DNA of 8,142 nt from an uncultured Sutterella sp. GTDB taxonomy: Bacteria > Pseudomonadota > Gammaproteobacteria > Burkholderiales > Burkholderiaceae_F. The stretch is from positions 1 to 8,142 of the forward strand of contig USCE01000050.1 in NCBI GenBank assembly GCA_900553105.1, read 5' to 3'. The translations under genes were made by a program, and so were the position numbers. The notes under the pieces were generated by a model. The model searched no databases. It was not told the origin of the DNA and saw only the letters and a list, made by a program, of their open reading frames with translations. This document shows positions 1-8,094 of this stretch, one piece after another. Every line of letters begins with the position of its first letter. The first letter of the stretch is position 1.

Positions 1-1
1 G

Positions 2-1099
2 GGCGGTGATGTGCCCTTCATTGAAGTTTCCGCTAAGAGCGGTCAAGGTGTTGACGATTTGCTCGAAAACGTGTTGTTGCAAGCTGAAATGCTTGAATTG
101 AAGGCCCCGCGTGAAGGCTTAGCCCGCGGTCTTGTCATTGAATCTCGTTTGGACAAGGGGCGTGGTCCGGTGGCCTCTATTCTCGTGCAATCGGGCACAC
201 TTCACCGTGGTGACATCGTTTTGGTGGGGGCCGAGTTCGGCCGCGTACGTGCCATGATTAATGAAACAGGTAAAGCAGTGACCGAAGCCGGTCCTTCCAT
301 CCCGGTGGAAATTCAAGGTCTGTCGGGTGTGCCGCAAGCCGGCGACGAAATCATGGTATTGCCTGATGAACGTAAGGCTCGAGAAATCGCCCTTTTCCGT
401 CAAGGTAAATATCGTGCCGTAAAATTGGCCAAGCAACAAGCCGCCAAGCTTGAAAACATTTTTGCCGATGCCGGCAACGGTGAACAAAAGACTTTGGCTT
501 TGATTGTCAAGGCCGACGTACAAGGTTCAACCGAAGCTATCGTGCATGCGCTCTCGAAGTTGTCGACCGATGAGGTGCGCGTACAGGTTGTCTATCAAGC
601 TGTTGGCGGTATTTCGGAAACCGACGTTAACTTGGCCATCGCCAGCCAAGCCGTCATTATCGGCTTTAACGTGCGCGCCGATGCACCGGCTCGTAAGTTG
701 GCAGAAAGCAATGATGTGGACATTCGCTACTACAACATCATCTACGATGCCGTTGATGATGTGAAGGCAGCTATGAGTGGTATGTTGACGCCGGAAAAAC
801 GTGAAACGATGCTCGGTATGGTGGAAATTCGCCAATGCATTCGAGTGCCCAAGGTTGGCATGATTGCTGGTTGTAAAGTACTCGAAGGTGTAGTTCGTCG
901 CTCCGCGAGTGCTCGCTTGTTGCGTGACAACGTGGTGATTTGGACCGGTGAGCTTAACTCGTTGCGCCACTTCAAGGATGACGTTCGTGAAGTCAAGGCC
1001 GGTCTCGAGTGTGGTTTGTCCTTGAAGGGGTACGATGACATCAAAGTGGGCGATCAGCTCGAAATCTTCGAAGTCACCGAAGTGGCTCGTACGTTGTAA
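2..1099 (+). CDS. infB: Translation initiation factor IF-2, C-terminal part (5' end outside window)
   Basis: IF-2 is the GTPase that brings fMet-tRNA to the 30S subunit and promotes joining of the 50S subunit. The frame is open from base 2, and 365 residues remain of a protein usually near 900. They begin at the end of the G domain, where SAKSG (residues 10-14) is the G5 motif that helps bind the guanine base. The beta-barrel domain follows from about residue 30 to 130 ([10 protein letters not shown], then [11 protein letters not shown]), then the IF-2 central domain at about 150-260 ([24 protein letters not shown]). The fMet-tRNA-binding C2 domain runs from about 265 to the end ([29 protein letters not shown]). 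The match to E. coli IF-2, recalled from memory, continues to the stop with no frameshift. In proteobacteria rimP and nusA normally lie upstream, which I infer but cannot see. Identification is essentially certain. Confidence 0.98.
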   Translation, partial: GGDVPFIEVSAKSGQGVDDLLENVLLQAEMLELKAPREGLARGLVIESRLDKGRGPVASILVQSGTLHRGDIVLVGAEFGRVRAMINETGKAVTEAGPSIPVEIQGLSGVPQAGDEIMVLPDERKAREIALFRQGKYRAVKLAKQQAAKLENIFADAGNGEQKTLALIVKADVQGSTEAIVHALSKLSTDEVRVQVVYQAVGGISETDVNLAIASQAVIIGFNVRADAPARKLAESNDVDIRYYNIIYDAVDDVKAAMSGMLTPEKRETMLGMVEIRQCIRVPKVGMIAGCKVLEGVVRRSASARLLRDNVVIWTGELNSLRHFKDDVREVKAGLECGLSLKGYDDIKVGDQLEIFEVTEVARTL

Positions 1100-1111
1100 A
1101 AACTATAAAGG

Positions 1112-1136
1112 TGCCGAGCGGCAGGGCTGCTTGGCA
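1112..1136 (+). other. Stem-loop in the infB-rbfA gap
   Basis: The arms GCCGAGCGGC (1113-1122) and GCTGCTTGGC (1126-1135) pair over ten positions, two of them G-U, around an AGG loop. T1112-A1136 adds an eleventh pair. The following bases are ATAAAAAC rather than a U-run, so this does not look like a Rho-independent terminator on the + strand. It lies 12 bases after the infB stop and 35 bases before the rbfA start. It could be an RNase processing site, a 3'-end stabiliser for infB mRNA, or a weak attenuator; the role is inferred from position alone. Confidence 0.6.
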
Positions 1137-1157
1137 TAAAAACATAACTTCATACGA

Positions 1158-1162
1158 AAGGA
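1158..1162 (+). promoter_or_regulatory. Ribosome binding site of rbfA
   Basis: AAGGA lies 9 bases before the ATG at 1172, which is good Shine-Dalgarno spacing. This supports 1172 as the start and shows that rbfA has its own initiation site, separate from infB translation. Confidence 0.75.
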
Positions 1163-1171
1163 ATTGAAAGC

Positions 1172-1531
1172 ATGAGAGCTGCTAAACCGGGACGTGCAAA
1201 GCGCGTTGCCGATCAGATCCAGCGCGATCTGGCTCGATTGATTCCGCAAGAAGTGCGTGATCCGCGTGTAGGCCTCGTCACATTGACAGGGTGTGAAATT
1301 ACGCCCGATTATGCCCACGCCAAAATTTATTTCACAGTGATCGGTGCCGATGCTGCTCAGGCTCGTGATGGACTAAACGCTGCTGCGGGAATGCTGCGCA
1401 ACCACTTGTTTAAGCTTTTGTCAATTCATACAGTGCCGACGTTACACTTTGAACACGATGAAAGCGTCAGCCGTGGTTTCGAGATGGATCAATTAATCGC
1501 CAAGGCGATGAAAGAGACCAAGGGCGAATAA
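1172..1531 (+). CDS. rbfA: 30S ribosome-binding factor RbfA
   Basis: RbfA is a small KH-fold protein that binds the immature 30S subunit, helps the 5' end of 16S rRNA mature, and is needed for growth in the cold in E. coli. The 119-residue product has the family hallmarks: a basic N-terminus, then RVADQIQRDLARLI (about residues 11-24) leading into QEVRDPRVGLVTLTG (about 26-40), and the strand YAHAKIYFTV at about 48-57. The later PTLHFEHDES (about 88-97) is the usual end of the KH core. Length is slightly below the E. coli protein (about 133 residues) because the C-terminal tail is short. The start has a good ribosome binding site. The stop TAA shares its last A with the ATG of truB, so the two genes are probably translationally coupled. 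Confidence 0.97.
   Translation: MRAAKPGRAKRVADQIQRDLARLIPQEVRDPRVGLVTLTGCEITPDYAHAKIYFTVIGADAAQARDGLNAAAGMLRNHLFKLLSIHTVPTLHFEHDESVSRGFEMDQLIAKAMKETKGE
1520..1524 (+). promoter_or_regulatory. Ribosome binding site of truB, inside rbfA
   Basis: AAGGG at the end of the rbfA coding region lies 6 bases before the truB ATG at 1531. Together with the TAATG stop/start overlap it indicates re-initiation or direct initiation at truB on the same mRNA. Confidence 0.6.
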
Positions 1532-2424
1532 TGCGCAAAAAAGGATTGCCCGTTGACGGAGTGTTGCTGTTGGATAAACCCTATGCGGTTACGTCCAACG
1601 CTGCGCTACAAACGGCAAGAAGGCTATTGAGCGCACAAAAAGCGGGCCACACCGGTACACTCGATCCGCTTGCAAGCGGTCTGTTGGCAATTACCTTTGG
1701 CGAAGCGACGAAATTTTCTGCCGATTTGCTTTTGGCCGATAAAACCTATGAGGCAAAAATCGGTCTCGGTCGCACGACAACAACGGGCGACCTGGAAGGG
1801 GAGTTTGTCAGCGAAGTCGAGGTGACGGTCACCGTGGCCGACATAGAGGCTGTGCTTGAGAAGTTCAGGGGCGACATTATGCAAACGCCCCCGATGTTCT
1901 CAGCTTTAAAACGCGACGGAAAGACGCTTTATGATCTTGCTCGCGACGGGGTCACGATAGATCTTGAACCGCGTCAAGTACACGTGGCCGAACTGGAAAT
2001 GTTAGCTTTCGAAGACAATACATTAACGGTTCGTGTGACGTGCTCCAAAGGCACTTACATTCGCGTGTTAGCAGAAGATATCGGTAAGGCTTTGGGCTGC
2101 GGGGCTCATCTTCAGGCACTTCGCCGCACGGCGGTAGGAACGCTTCGCTTGACGGATGCTGTTGAGCTTCAAGCGCTGCGTGATATGAGTCCTGAGCAAA
2201 GACTGGCGCAATTAAAGCCGCTTGACGCGTTGATGCAAACACTGCCGGCAGTGCATTTAACTGATGAACAAACCACAAGGTTCTGCCACGGCCAACGTTT
2301 GGCCTTGGGGTTGAAGACTTGTGATCGAGTCCGTGTTTACGGGCCGGATGAAAAAATGGTGGGAACAGCACGTGTGAATGAACGCGGTGTGCTGCAACCT
2401 GAACGATTAATCGCCAATAAATAA
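1531..2424 (+). CDS. truB: tRNA pseudouridine(55) synthase TruB
   Basis: TruB converts U55 in the T-loop of nearly all tRNAs to pseudouridine in the cytoplasm and also acts as a tRNA chaperone. The product has 297 residues (E. coli TruB 314). The N-terminal motif [15 protein letters not shown] (9-23) is typical. The catalytic aspartate is D45 in [14 protein letters not shown]. The conserved tyrosine in [10 protein letters not shown] (near residue 73) corresponds to the active-site tyrosine of the family, and [15 protein letters not shown] (about 171-185) is the third catalytic-core motif. From about residue 235 there is a C-terminal PUA-like domain ([15 protein letters not shown], then [13 protein letters not shown]). 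It directly follows rbfA with a one-base overlap and is followed 16 bases later by typA. No missing key residue was seen. Confidence 0.98.
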   Translation: MRKKGLPVDGVLLLDKPYAVTSNAALQTARRLLSAQKAGHTGTLDPLASGLLAITFGEATKFSADLLLADKTYEAKIGLGRTTTTGDLEGEFVSEVEVTVTVADIEAVLEKFRGDIMQTPPMFSALKRDGKTLYDLARDGVTIDLEPRQVHVAELEMLAFEDNTLTVRVTCSKGTYIRVLAEDIGKALGCGAHLQALRRTAVGTLRLTDAVELQALRDMSPEQRLAQLKPLDALMQTLPAVHLTDEQTTRFCHGQRLALGLKTCDRVRVYGPDEKMVGTARVNERGVLQPERLIANK

Positions 2425-2430
2425 GAATTC

Positions 2431-2434
2431 GAGG
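2431..2434 (+). promoter_or_regulatory. Ribosome binding site of typA
   Basis: GAGG lies 6 bases before the ATG at 2441, in the 16-base gap after truB. It supports that ATG as the typA start. Confidence 0.6.
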
Positions 2435-2440
2435 CAAAAA

Positions 2441-4288
2441 ATGACTGAAACTCGTGCTATTCGCAATATCGCGATCATTGCACACGTTGACCACGGTAAG
2501 ACAACCTTGGTTGACAAGCTGTTACGTGCGGCGGGGACTTTCCGCGCCAACCAAGAGGTTCAAGAACGCGTGATGGACAGCGGCGATCTGGAACGCGAAC
2601 GCGGTATTACCATTTTGGCCAAAAACTGTGCCGTGGAATATGAAGGTACGCACATCAACATTATTGATACTCCGGGGCACGCTGACTTCGGTGGAGAAGT
2701 TGAACGTGTGCTCTCGATGGTCGATGGCGTACTGTTATTAGTGGATGCCGTAGAAGGCCCGATGCCGCAAACGCGTTTTGTGACCCGTAAGGCTTTGGCT
2801 TTAGGACTTAAACCGATTGTGGTGATCAACAAGATCGACCGCCCCGGTGCCCGTCCGGACTGGGTTTTAAATCAAACGTTCGATCTTTTTGACAAGTTGG
2901 GTGCAACAGAAGAACAGCTCGATTTCCCGGTGGTGTACTGCTCGGCCTTGGAAGGCGTTGCCGGTTTTTCGGACGATATCGAAGAATTAAAGAAAGTCGG
3001 CAACATGCGTGCGATTTTCGACATTGTGATCGAAAAAGTGCCCGTGCGTGACGACGATCCGAACGGTCCGTTGCAATTGCAAGTTTGCTCGCTCGACTAC
3101 TCGAGCTATGTGGGTAAGATCGGTATCGGTCGTGTGCATCGCGGTCGTATTCGTGCAGGCCAAGAAGTTTGCATTATGAATGGCCCAGAAGACACGCCGA
3201 AAAAGGTGAAGGTCAATCAACTTTTGATGTTTGAAGGCTTGGATCGCAAACTCGTTGATGAAGCTCAGGCCGGTGACATCGTCTTGGTCAACGGTATTGA
3301 AGATCTTTTGATCGGCACCACGATTACCGACGCCAATCAGCCCGAAGCGTTGCCGCTCCTTAAGGTTGATGAACCGACTTTGTCGATGAACTTCCAAGTC
3401 AATACAAGTCCATTGGCCGGTCGTGAAGGCAAGTTTGTGACGAGTCGCCAGATTCGCGAACGCCTGGAACGTGAATTAAAGAGTAACGTTGCCATGCGCA
3501 TGAAGCTCACCGATGATGAAACGGTGTTCGAAGTCTGCGGTCGCGGTGAATTGCACTTAACGATTTTGATTGAAAATATGCGCCGTGAAGGCTATGAATT
3601 GGCTGTTTCGCGTCCCCGTGTGTTGCTCAAGGAAGTTGACGGTCAGAAGATGGAGCCCTATGAAGTGCTCACCCTTGACGTTGAAGAAGATCATCAAGGA
3701 GCTGTGATGGAAGAGCTCGGTCGCCGCAAAGGTGAAATTCAAGACATGCAACCCGATGGCAAAGGTCGCGTGCGCTTGGAGTACAGAATTCCTGCTCGCG
3801 GTCTGATCGGTTTCCAAAGTGAATTCATGACGATGTGCCGCGGCACGGGCATCATGAGTCACGTTTTCGATGACTACGGTCCCATCAAGGAAGGGGATGT
3901 GGGCGAACGTCGCAACGGCGTGTTAATCAGCCAAGATGACGGAGAAGCCGTGGCCTATGCCTTGTGGAAATTGCAAGATCGCGGTCGCATGTTTGTCAAA
4001 CCCGGCGACAAGCTCTATGAAGGCATGATTATCGGGATTCACTCACGTGATAACGACATCGTAGTTAACCCCATTCGTGGCAAACAATTGACCAATATTC
4101 GCGCCTCGGGTACCGATGAAGCCATTCGTTTGGTCCCGCCCGTTCAACTGACGTTGGAAAGCGCCGTTGAATTCATCAACGATGACGAATTGGTTGAGAT
4201 TACACCCCATACCATTCGTTTAAGAAAGCGTTACCTGAGCGAAATCGATCGCCGCCGTCATGCTCGTGCTGAACGCGATAACGCTTAA
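2441..4288 (+). CDS. typA: Ribosome-associated GTPase TypA/BipA
   Basis: TypA (BipA) is an EF-G-like translational GTPase that binds the 70S A-site region. It is linked to 50S assembly at low temperature and to stress and virulence responses. The 615-residue product matches the family length (E. coli about 607). The G domain is complete: G1 AHVDHGKTT (14-22), G2 within RERGITI (52-58), G3 DTPGH (76-80), G4 NKID (130-133) and G5 SAL (168-170). The EF-Tu-like beta-barrel follows at about 205-300 ([20 protein letters not shown]). The EF-G-like domain is near 310-395 ([27 protein letters not shown]) and the domain V-like region near 405-480 ([19 protein letters not shown], then [14 protein letters not shown]). 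The BipA-specific C-terminal domain fills the remainder. HGKTT, rather than the start of a LepA or EF-G signature, together with the BipA tail distinguishes it from LepA. The last residues ([12 protein letters not shown]) form a basic tail. A GAGG site supports the start. Confidence 0.98.
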   Translation: MTETRAIRNIAIIAHVDHGKTTLVDKLLRAAGTFRANQEVQERVMDSGDLERERGITILAKNCAVEYEGTHINIIDTPGHADFGGEVERVLSMVDGVLLLVDAVEGPMPQTRFVTRKALALGLKPIVVINKIDRPGARPDWVLNQTFDLFDKLGATEEQLDFPVVYCSALEGVAGFSDDIEELKKVGNMRAIFDIVIEKVPVRDDDPNGPLQLQVCSLDYSSYVGKIGIGRVHRGRIRAGQEVCIMNGPEDTPKKVKVNQLLMFEGLDRKLVDEAQAGDIVLVNGIEDLLIGTTITDANQPEALPLLKVDEPTLSMNFQVNTSPLAGREGKFVTSRQIRERLERELKSNVAMRMKLTDDETVFEVCGRGELHLTILIENMRREGYELAVSRPRVLLKEVDGQKMEPYEVLTLDVEEDHQGAVMEELGRRKGEIQDMQPDGKGRVRLEYRIPARGLIGFQSEFMTMCRGTGIMSHVFDDYGPIKEGDVGERRNGVLISQDDGEAVAYALWKLQDRGRMFVKPGDKLYEGMIIGIHSRDNDIVVNPIRGKQLTNIRASGTDEAIRLVPPVQLTLESAVEFINDDELVEITPHTIRLRKRYLSEIDRRRHARAERDNA

Positions 4289-4303
4289 TCAAAGAGTCGA
4301 TTG

Positions 4304-4705
4304 ATGGGCAAAGCGAAGCGCCGTAAAGATGATGAATTGTGCCCCTGCGGCAGCGGTCTCGAGTACGAGAATTGCTGCCGCCGTTGGCACGAATCGCTTG
4401 CCGCTCCTGACGCTTTGGCTTTGATGAAAAGTCGTTACAGCGCTTTTGTGAAAAAGCGCGAGGATTATCTGTTAGCAACTTGGCATCGCTCAACTTGTCC
4501 GAAAGACGCCGCTTTAATTCACGATTCAGTTAAATGGTTGGGATTAGAGGTGCAAAGCTTTCAAGACAGTGAGCATGAGGCATGGGTGAGCTTTAAAGCT
4601 CGAGGTAAAGACAATGGTCGTTTTTTCACAATGAGTGAGAAGAGTCATTTTGTGAAAGAAGATGGTCGCTGGTATTACCTCGATGGAGAAGTCGACATTG
4701 AGTAA
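4304..4705 (+). CDS. ychJ: YchJ-family (UPF0225) SEC-C zinc-binding protein
   Basis: The product has 133 residues and no firmly known function. The N-terminus has a SEC-C metal-binding motif, CPCGSGLEYENCC, with cysteines 13, 15, 24 and 25 spaced as in the zinc-binding tail of SecA. An NTF2-like domain typical of YchJ follows: ALMKSRYSAFVKKREDYLLATWH (about 38-60), then VKWLGLEVQSF and a C-terminal KSHFVKEDGRWYYLDGEVD. E. coli YchJ carries a second SEC-C motif at its C-terminus. This protein stops just after the YYLDG segment and lacks it. It begins 15 bases after typA and its end overlaps the probable scpB start. A TTG at 4301 is also in frame. I chose the ATG at 4304 because ATG is the commoner start and the two differ by one residue. 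The upstream GAG (4294-4296) is only a weak ribosome binding site. Confidence 0.88.
   Translation: MGKAKRRKDDELCPCGSGLEYENCCRRWHESLAAPDALALMKSRYSAFVKKREDYLLATWHRSTCPKDAALIHDSVKWLGLEVQSFQDSEHEAWVSFKARGKDNGRFFTMSEKSHFVKEDGRWYYLDGEVDIE
4685..4688 (+). promoter_or_regulatory. Probable ribosome binding site of scpB, inside the ychJ-like gene
   Basis: GGAG lies 9 bases before the TTG at 4698. It is the only good Shine-Dalgarno match near the beginning of the scpB frame. The alternative ATGs at 4662 and 4683 have no such sequence upstream, so this site decides the preferred start. Confidence 0.5.
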
Positions 4706-5414
4706 CTTAAACGATAATCCGAAGTATGTGATTGAAGGGGCGCTTCTGACAAGTGAAGTGCCGCTGTCGATTGCCGTGTTGCGCGAGTGTTTGGACAAGC
4801 GCTTTAGTAAAGTGCAAGTGCAGGCAATGCTCATTGAATTGCAAGCTGACTGGAGCGGTCGTGCTTTGGAATTAAGAGAAGTGGGCGAGGGATTGTGGCG
4901 TTTTCAATCGGTTCCTGCGATGCGTGACATTTTGCGCAAGTTGCATCCCGAAGAAGCGCCGAAATATTCTCGAACGGTGATGGAGACATTGGCCGTTATT
5001 GCTTACCGCCAGCCGGTCACGCGCGGGGATATTGAAAAAATTCGCGGCGTGAGTGTCAATCCTAATGCCATTAAAACGCTACTCGATCGCAATTGGATTG
5101 AGGTCATCGGACGCCGAGAAACGGTGGGGCATCCTGAACTATTGGCAACAACACGCCAATTTTTGCTTGATTTAGGGCTCAATTCTTTGCAGGATTTGCC
5201 CAGCATCGGTCCCGAAGATGATGAAGCACTGCAAGCAGCGTTCGAGCTTTTTGAGGGCCAAAATGAGGCAGAAAGCGCTCAACAGGCCAATCGCTCGAGA
5301 GACAGCGCTATTTTGGCGGCGATTGATGCTGAACATGCCAAATTGGAAACTTTGGCTCTGAATTTAACATTTAAAGAAGACGATGAGAACGATCAAACCG
5401 GAAAGTCCTCGTAA
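4698..5414 (+). CDS. scpB: Segregation and condensation protein ScpB
   Basis: ScpB is the winged-helix (kite) subunit that dimerises and binds ScpA in the SMC-ScpAB condensin, which compacts and segregates the chromosome. From the TTG start the product has 238 residues. The first winged helix covers about residues 8-80 ([17 protein letters not shown], then [13 protein letters not shown]). The second covers about 88-170 with the strongest family signature, [20 protein letters not shown] (from residue 96), followed by [20 protein letters not shown] and [14 protein letters not shown]. The tail beyond about 185 is acidic and low in order, ending [13 protein letters not shown]. The start is uncertain. 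TTG 4698 has GGAG upstream and overlaps the ychJ-like stop by 8 bases, while ATG 4683 or 4662 would add 5 or 12 residues at the front. The partner scpA is not in this window. The next gene, rluB, starts inside this one. Confidence 0.93.
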   Translation: MSNLNDNPKYVIEGALLTSEVPLSIAVLRECLDKRFSKVQVQAMLIELQADWSGRALELREVGEGLWRFQSVPAMRDILRKLHPEEAPKYSRTVMETLAVIAYRQPVTRGDIEKIRGVSVNPNAIKTLLDRNWIEVIGRRETVGHPELLATTRQFLLDLGLNSLQDLPSIGPEDDEALQAAFELFEGQNEAESAQQANRSRDSAILAAIDAEHAKLETLALNLTFKEDDENDQTGKSS

Positions 5415-6519
5415 GCCGAAGACGGCTTCGGGAAAGCGAACACCATTTAGAAAGCCTACGAAAAAGACAGCACCTGTCGTTCGCCGTGAAGAACCGAAAA
5501 AGGTGGTTGCGGCAGCGGTAGATTTGGCTAGCGAAAAGCTGCAAAAGATGCTCGCAGACGCCGGGCTCGGCTCGCGTCGAGAAATGGAAGCATTGATTGC
5601 GTCGGGGGTTGTGACCGTTAACGGTGATGTAGCCAAACTCGGTGATCGAGTGCGTGCAAACGACACCGTGCGTGTTAAGGGCCGTTTGGTTAAGCGTGAT
5701 TCTAATGTGGGCGCAGTCCCCGAAGTGCTTCTGTATCACAAACCCGCCGGAGAAATTGTATCAACCGATGATCCCGAGGGACGTCCGAGCGTTTTTGATC
5801 GCTTGCCGCGTTTGCGTGGCAAGCGCTGGATTGCTGTGGGACGGTTGGACTTTAATACCGAGGGGGTTCTTCTTTTTACAACAAGCGGGGAACTGGCCAA
5901 CATGCTGATGCATCCGCGTTATCGAATCGAGCGTGAGTATGCCGTTCGCGTGCAAGGCGAGTTAAGTGAAGACAATAAGGAAAAACTCCTCAAAGGCGTT
6001 AAGCTCGACGATGGAATGGCCTCCTTTAGCCGTGTGGAAGACATTGGCGGCGAAGGTGCCAATCATTGGTATCGAGTAATGCTGGCCGAAGGTCGCAACC
6101 GCGAAGTGCGTCGAGTATTCCAGGCTGTAGGGTTGACGGTGTCGCGTTTGATCCGTGTTCGGTTCGGAGCGGTGCTTTTGCCCAAAGACTTACCTCGCGG
6201 CGCCAAAATGCGTTTGTCCGAGCAGTGGGTTGCAGGTTGGATAGAGGATTTGAAAGCCGGCAATTTGAGTGCTGGTGTTGTTGCACCGGTTCAAGAGAAC
6301 GACTCAATGCCCGTTAAAAGTCCCGTGCGTCGAATAAATGCCAATGCGCCTAAAGCCAAGGCCGGGATCGGTGCAAATAAAGGGGGACGTAAATTTGCCT
6401 CGAAGAAAGAGGTCTACGAGAAAGGATACGTGGGCGTTGTCGAGTCAAAAAAGCGTGAACGTAAGCGTGTTACACAAGCTAACAGCGTGAAACGGGCGCC
6501 AAAGAAATCCTCCCGTTAA
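5383..6519 (+). CDS. rluB: Ribosomal large subunit pseudouridine synthase B (RluB family)
   Basis: RluB makes pseudouridine at position 2605 (E. coli numbering) of 23S rRNA. The 378-residue product has an S4 RNA-binding domain at about residues 51-105 ([36 protein letters not shown]). The RsuA/RluB/E/F catalytic domain runs from about 113 to 285: [20 protein letters not shown], then [14 protein letters not shown] with catalytic D156, and [17 protein letters not shown] at about 236-252. It is longer than E. coli RluB (about 290) because of a Lys/Arg/Pro-rich N-terminal extension (1-45) and a basic C-terminal tail (about 295-378). Such unordered basic extensions are common in betaproteobacterial RluB and may add RNA contact. 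The ATG lies 32 bases inside scpB, behind a weak AAGAAGA purine run. RsuA, RluE and RluF are the alternatives; pairing with scpB favours RluB. Confidence 0.93.
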   Translation: MRTIKPESPRKPKTASGKRTPFRKPTKKTAPVVRREEPKKVVAAAVDLASEKLQKMLADAGLGSRREMEALIASGVVTVNGDVAKLGDRVRANDTVRVKGRLVKRDSNVGAVPEVLLYHKPAGEIVSTDDPEGRPSVFDRLPRLRGKRWIAVGRLDFNTEGVLLFTTSGELANMLMHPRYRIEREYAVRVQGELSEDNKEKLLKGVKLDDGMASFSRVEDIGGEGANHWYRVMLAEGRNREVRRVFQAVGLTVSRLIRVRFGAVLLPKDLPRGAKMRLSEQWVAGWIEDLKAGNLSAGVVAPVQENDSMPVKSPVRRINANAPKAKAGIGANKGGRKFASKKEVYEKGYVGVVESKKRERKRVTQANSVKRAPKKSSR

Positions 6520-6520
6520 A

Positions 6521-6556
6521 ATGAAAGCAAACTTTTTTAGTACAAGACTGCAATGA
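6521..6556 (+). other. Possible 11-codon leader ORF ahead of msbA
   Basis: A short frame, MKANFFSTRLQ, fills the rluB-msbA gap. It starts two bases after the rluB stop codon, and its TGA overlaps the msbA ATG in an ATGA arrangement. No Shine-Dalgarno sequence precedes it and a frame this short can arise by chance, so it is only a candidate for coupling translation of msbA, whose own ribosome binding site is poor. Confidence 0.2.
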
Positions 6557-8094
6557 GCATCGTTAATAAATTGCCTTTTTTCCGTGACCAATACGTCAGA
6601 CGTCTGATGGGTTACCTGCCGCCGTACACCAAAAAAATTATTTGGGCGATCGTGTTCATGGTAATCGGCTCTTCGAGTTCGTCTTTGATTGCGGTCTTAT
6701 TGGGTAAATTAACCGATATGGGGTTCTATGAACACAATCCGGTCATTGTGTGGTGGACGCCGATCGGGTTGATCGGAATTACGCTTTTGCACAGCGGTAC
6801 GCAGTATTTGTCCAATTACATCCTGTTGAAAGTTTCTCAAGATGTGCTTATCACGATCCGATCTCAGATGTTTGGACAAATGATCAATTGGTCTTCACAG
6901 ACCTATCAGCGCTATCTGTCTGGCAAAATTGTCTCGAAGTTTGTCAATGAAGCTTCCGGAGCTCTGGGGTCTGCTGCCGAACTTCTGACGGTGATGATTC
7001 GTGACTCTTTGCAAATTGTGGCTCTGACGGTCATTTTGATTTATCACAATTGGCTGTTAACCGTGGTTACTTTGGTGATCTCGCCTTTTTTGTTCTTGAT
7101 TTTGAAGTGGATCAGTAAAACGGTAAAGCGTTTAACGCTGGGATCTCAAAATACGATGGGTGAAATGAGTGTGGCGATTCAGGAAGCCTACGAAGGTCAG
7201 CGAGTACTCAAAGTTTATGATGCATACGAATATGAAAACGGTCGCTTTGGCGAGATCAACAAAAAGTTGGCGCGCTTGTCCGTTCGTATGCGAGCGGTGA
7301 AAACGGCCGGCACTCCCCTGACGCAATTAGTAACCATGATGGGCGTTTCAGTCGTAGTGGTGTTTGCGCTCTTGCAAGCCCAACGCGGTATGCTCTCCAT
7401 GGGGGAATTTACGACGTACTTGTCGGCCATGCTTTTATTGATGCAACCGATTCGCCATCTGTCTTCTTTAAACGGGACTGTAGCGACGATGTCGGCTGCC
7501 TCGGAAAGTGTCTTTAAGATGATCGATGAGGCGCCTGAAGCCGATACCGGTACTAAGACGATTGAGCGCGCTACGGGTGCTGTTAGTTTCCGTAACGTTA
7601 CTCATGTCTACGATGGGGCCAACACCCCTGCGCTCGAAAACTTCTGCCTTGAAGTCAAGCCCGGCGAAACGATTGCTTTGGTCGGCGCTTCGGGCTCGGG
7701 AAAGACTACGCTCATTAATCTTATTCCGCGTTTCTGGGATATGACCTCGGGCGATATTTTGATTGACGGCATCAGTCAAAAGGATCTCACATTAAAGAGT
7801 TTGCGCTCTCAAATCGCATTGGTTAGCCAAGATGTGATTCTTTTTGATGACACGATTTCGGCCAATATTGCGTACGGTTGCCGTGATAAGGTCTCCGATG
7901 AGGATATTCGTCGTGCGGCTGAAGCGGCATACCTCTTGCCTTTTATTGAGTCGTTGCCTGAAGGCTTTAATACGCGAGTAGGCGAAGGCGGCGCAAAACT
8001 TTCGGGTGGTCAACGTCAGCGCATCTCCATTGCTCGCGCTTTGCTGAAAAACGCTCCGATTTTGCTTTTGGATGAAGCGACCAGCGCATTGGAT
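6553..8094 (+). CDS. msbA: Lipid A export ABC transporter MsbA (3' end missing)
   Basis: MsbA is a homodimeric inner-membrane ABC exporter that flips core-lipid A to the periplasmic face for LPS assembly. 514 native codons are present of a usual 580-590. The membrane domain shows hydrophobic segments near residues 29-50, 68-90, 152-188 (two helices), 258-276 and 283-305. The ATPase domain has Walker A GASGSGKTT (378-386), Q-loop Q426 in VSQDVILFDDT, signature LSGGQRQR (from 483) and Walker B ILLLDEATSALD with D507 and E508. The H-loop histidine would lie beyond the cut. An in-frame TAG at 6538 and no intervening start codon fix ATG 6553 as the first start, although only a weak AAG (6544-6546) precedes it. 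The frame runs on through adapter to the window end, which gives a false tail. A general MsbA-like multidrug exporter remains possible, but NTF-to-Walker architecture and similarity favour MsbA. Confidence 0.88.

Noticed and set aside
504..970. Overlapping open frames on both strands within infB
   Set aside because: They lie within highly conserved IF-2 domains, have no ribosome binding site or domain signature, and are shadows of the real frame.
1952..2494. 180-residue open frame on the minus strand opposite truB
   Set aside because: It lies antisense to a fully conserved gene, crosses the truB-typA gap, shows no recognisable domain, and is explained by the codon bias of the + strand genes.
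6491..6538. Possible terminator after rluB: AACGGG/CCCGTT pairing followed by a run of six T
   Set aside because: The stem is six pairs with a 15-base loop, lies inside the rluB coding end, and the T-run is about 15 bases away. The nearer AAAG/CTTT pairing is only four A/T-rich pairs, so a working terminator is not supported.
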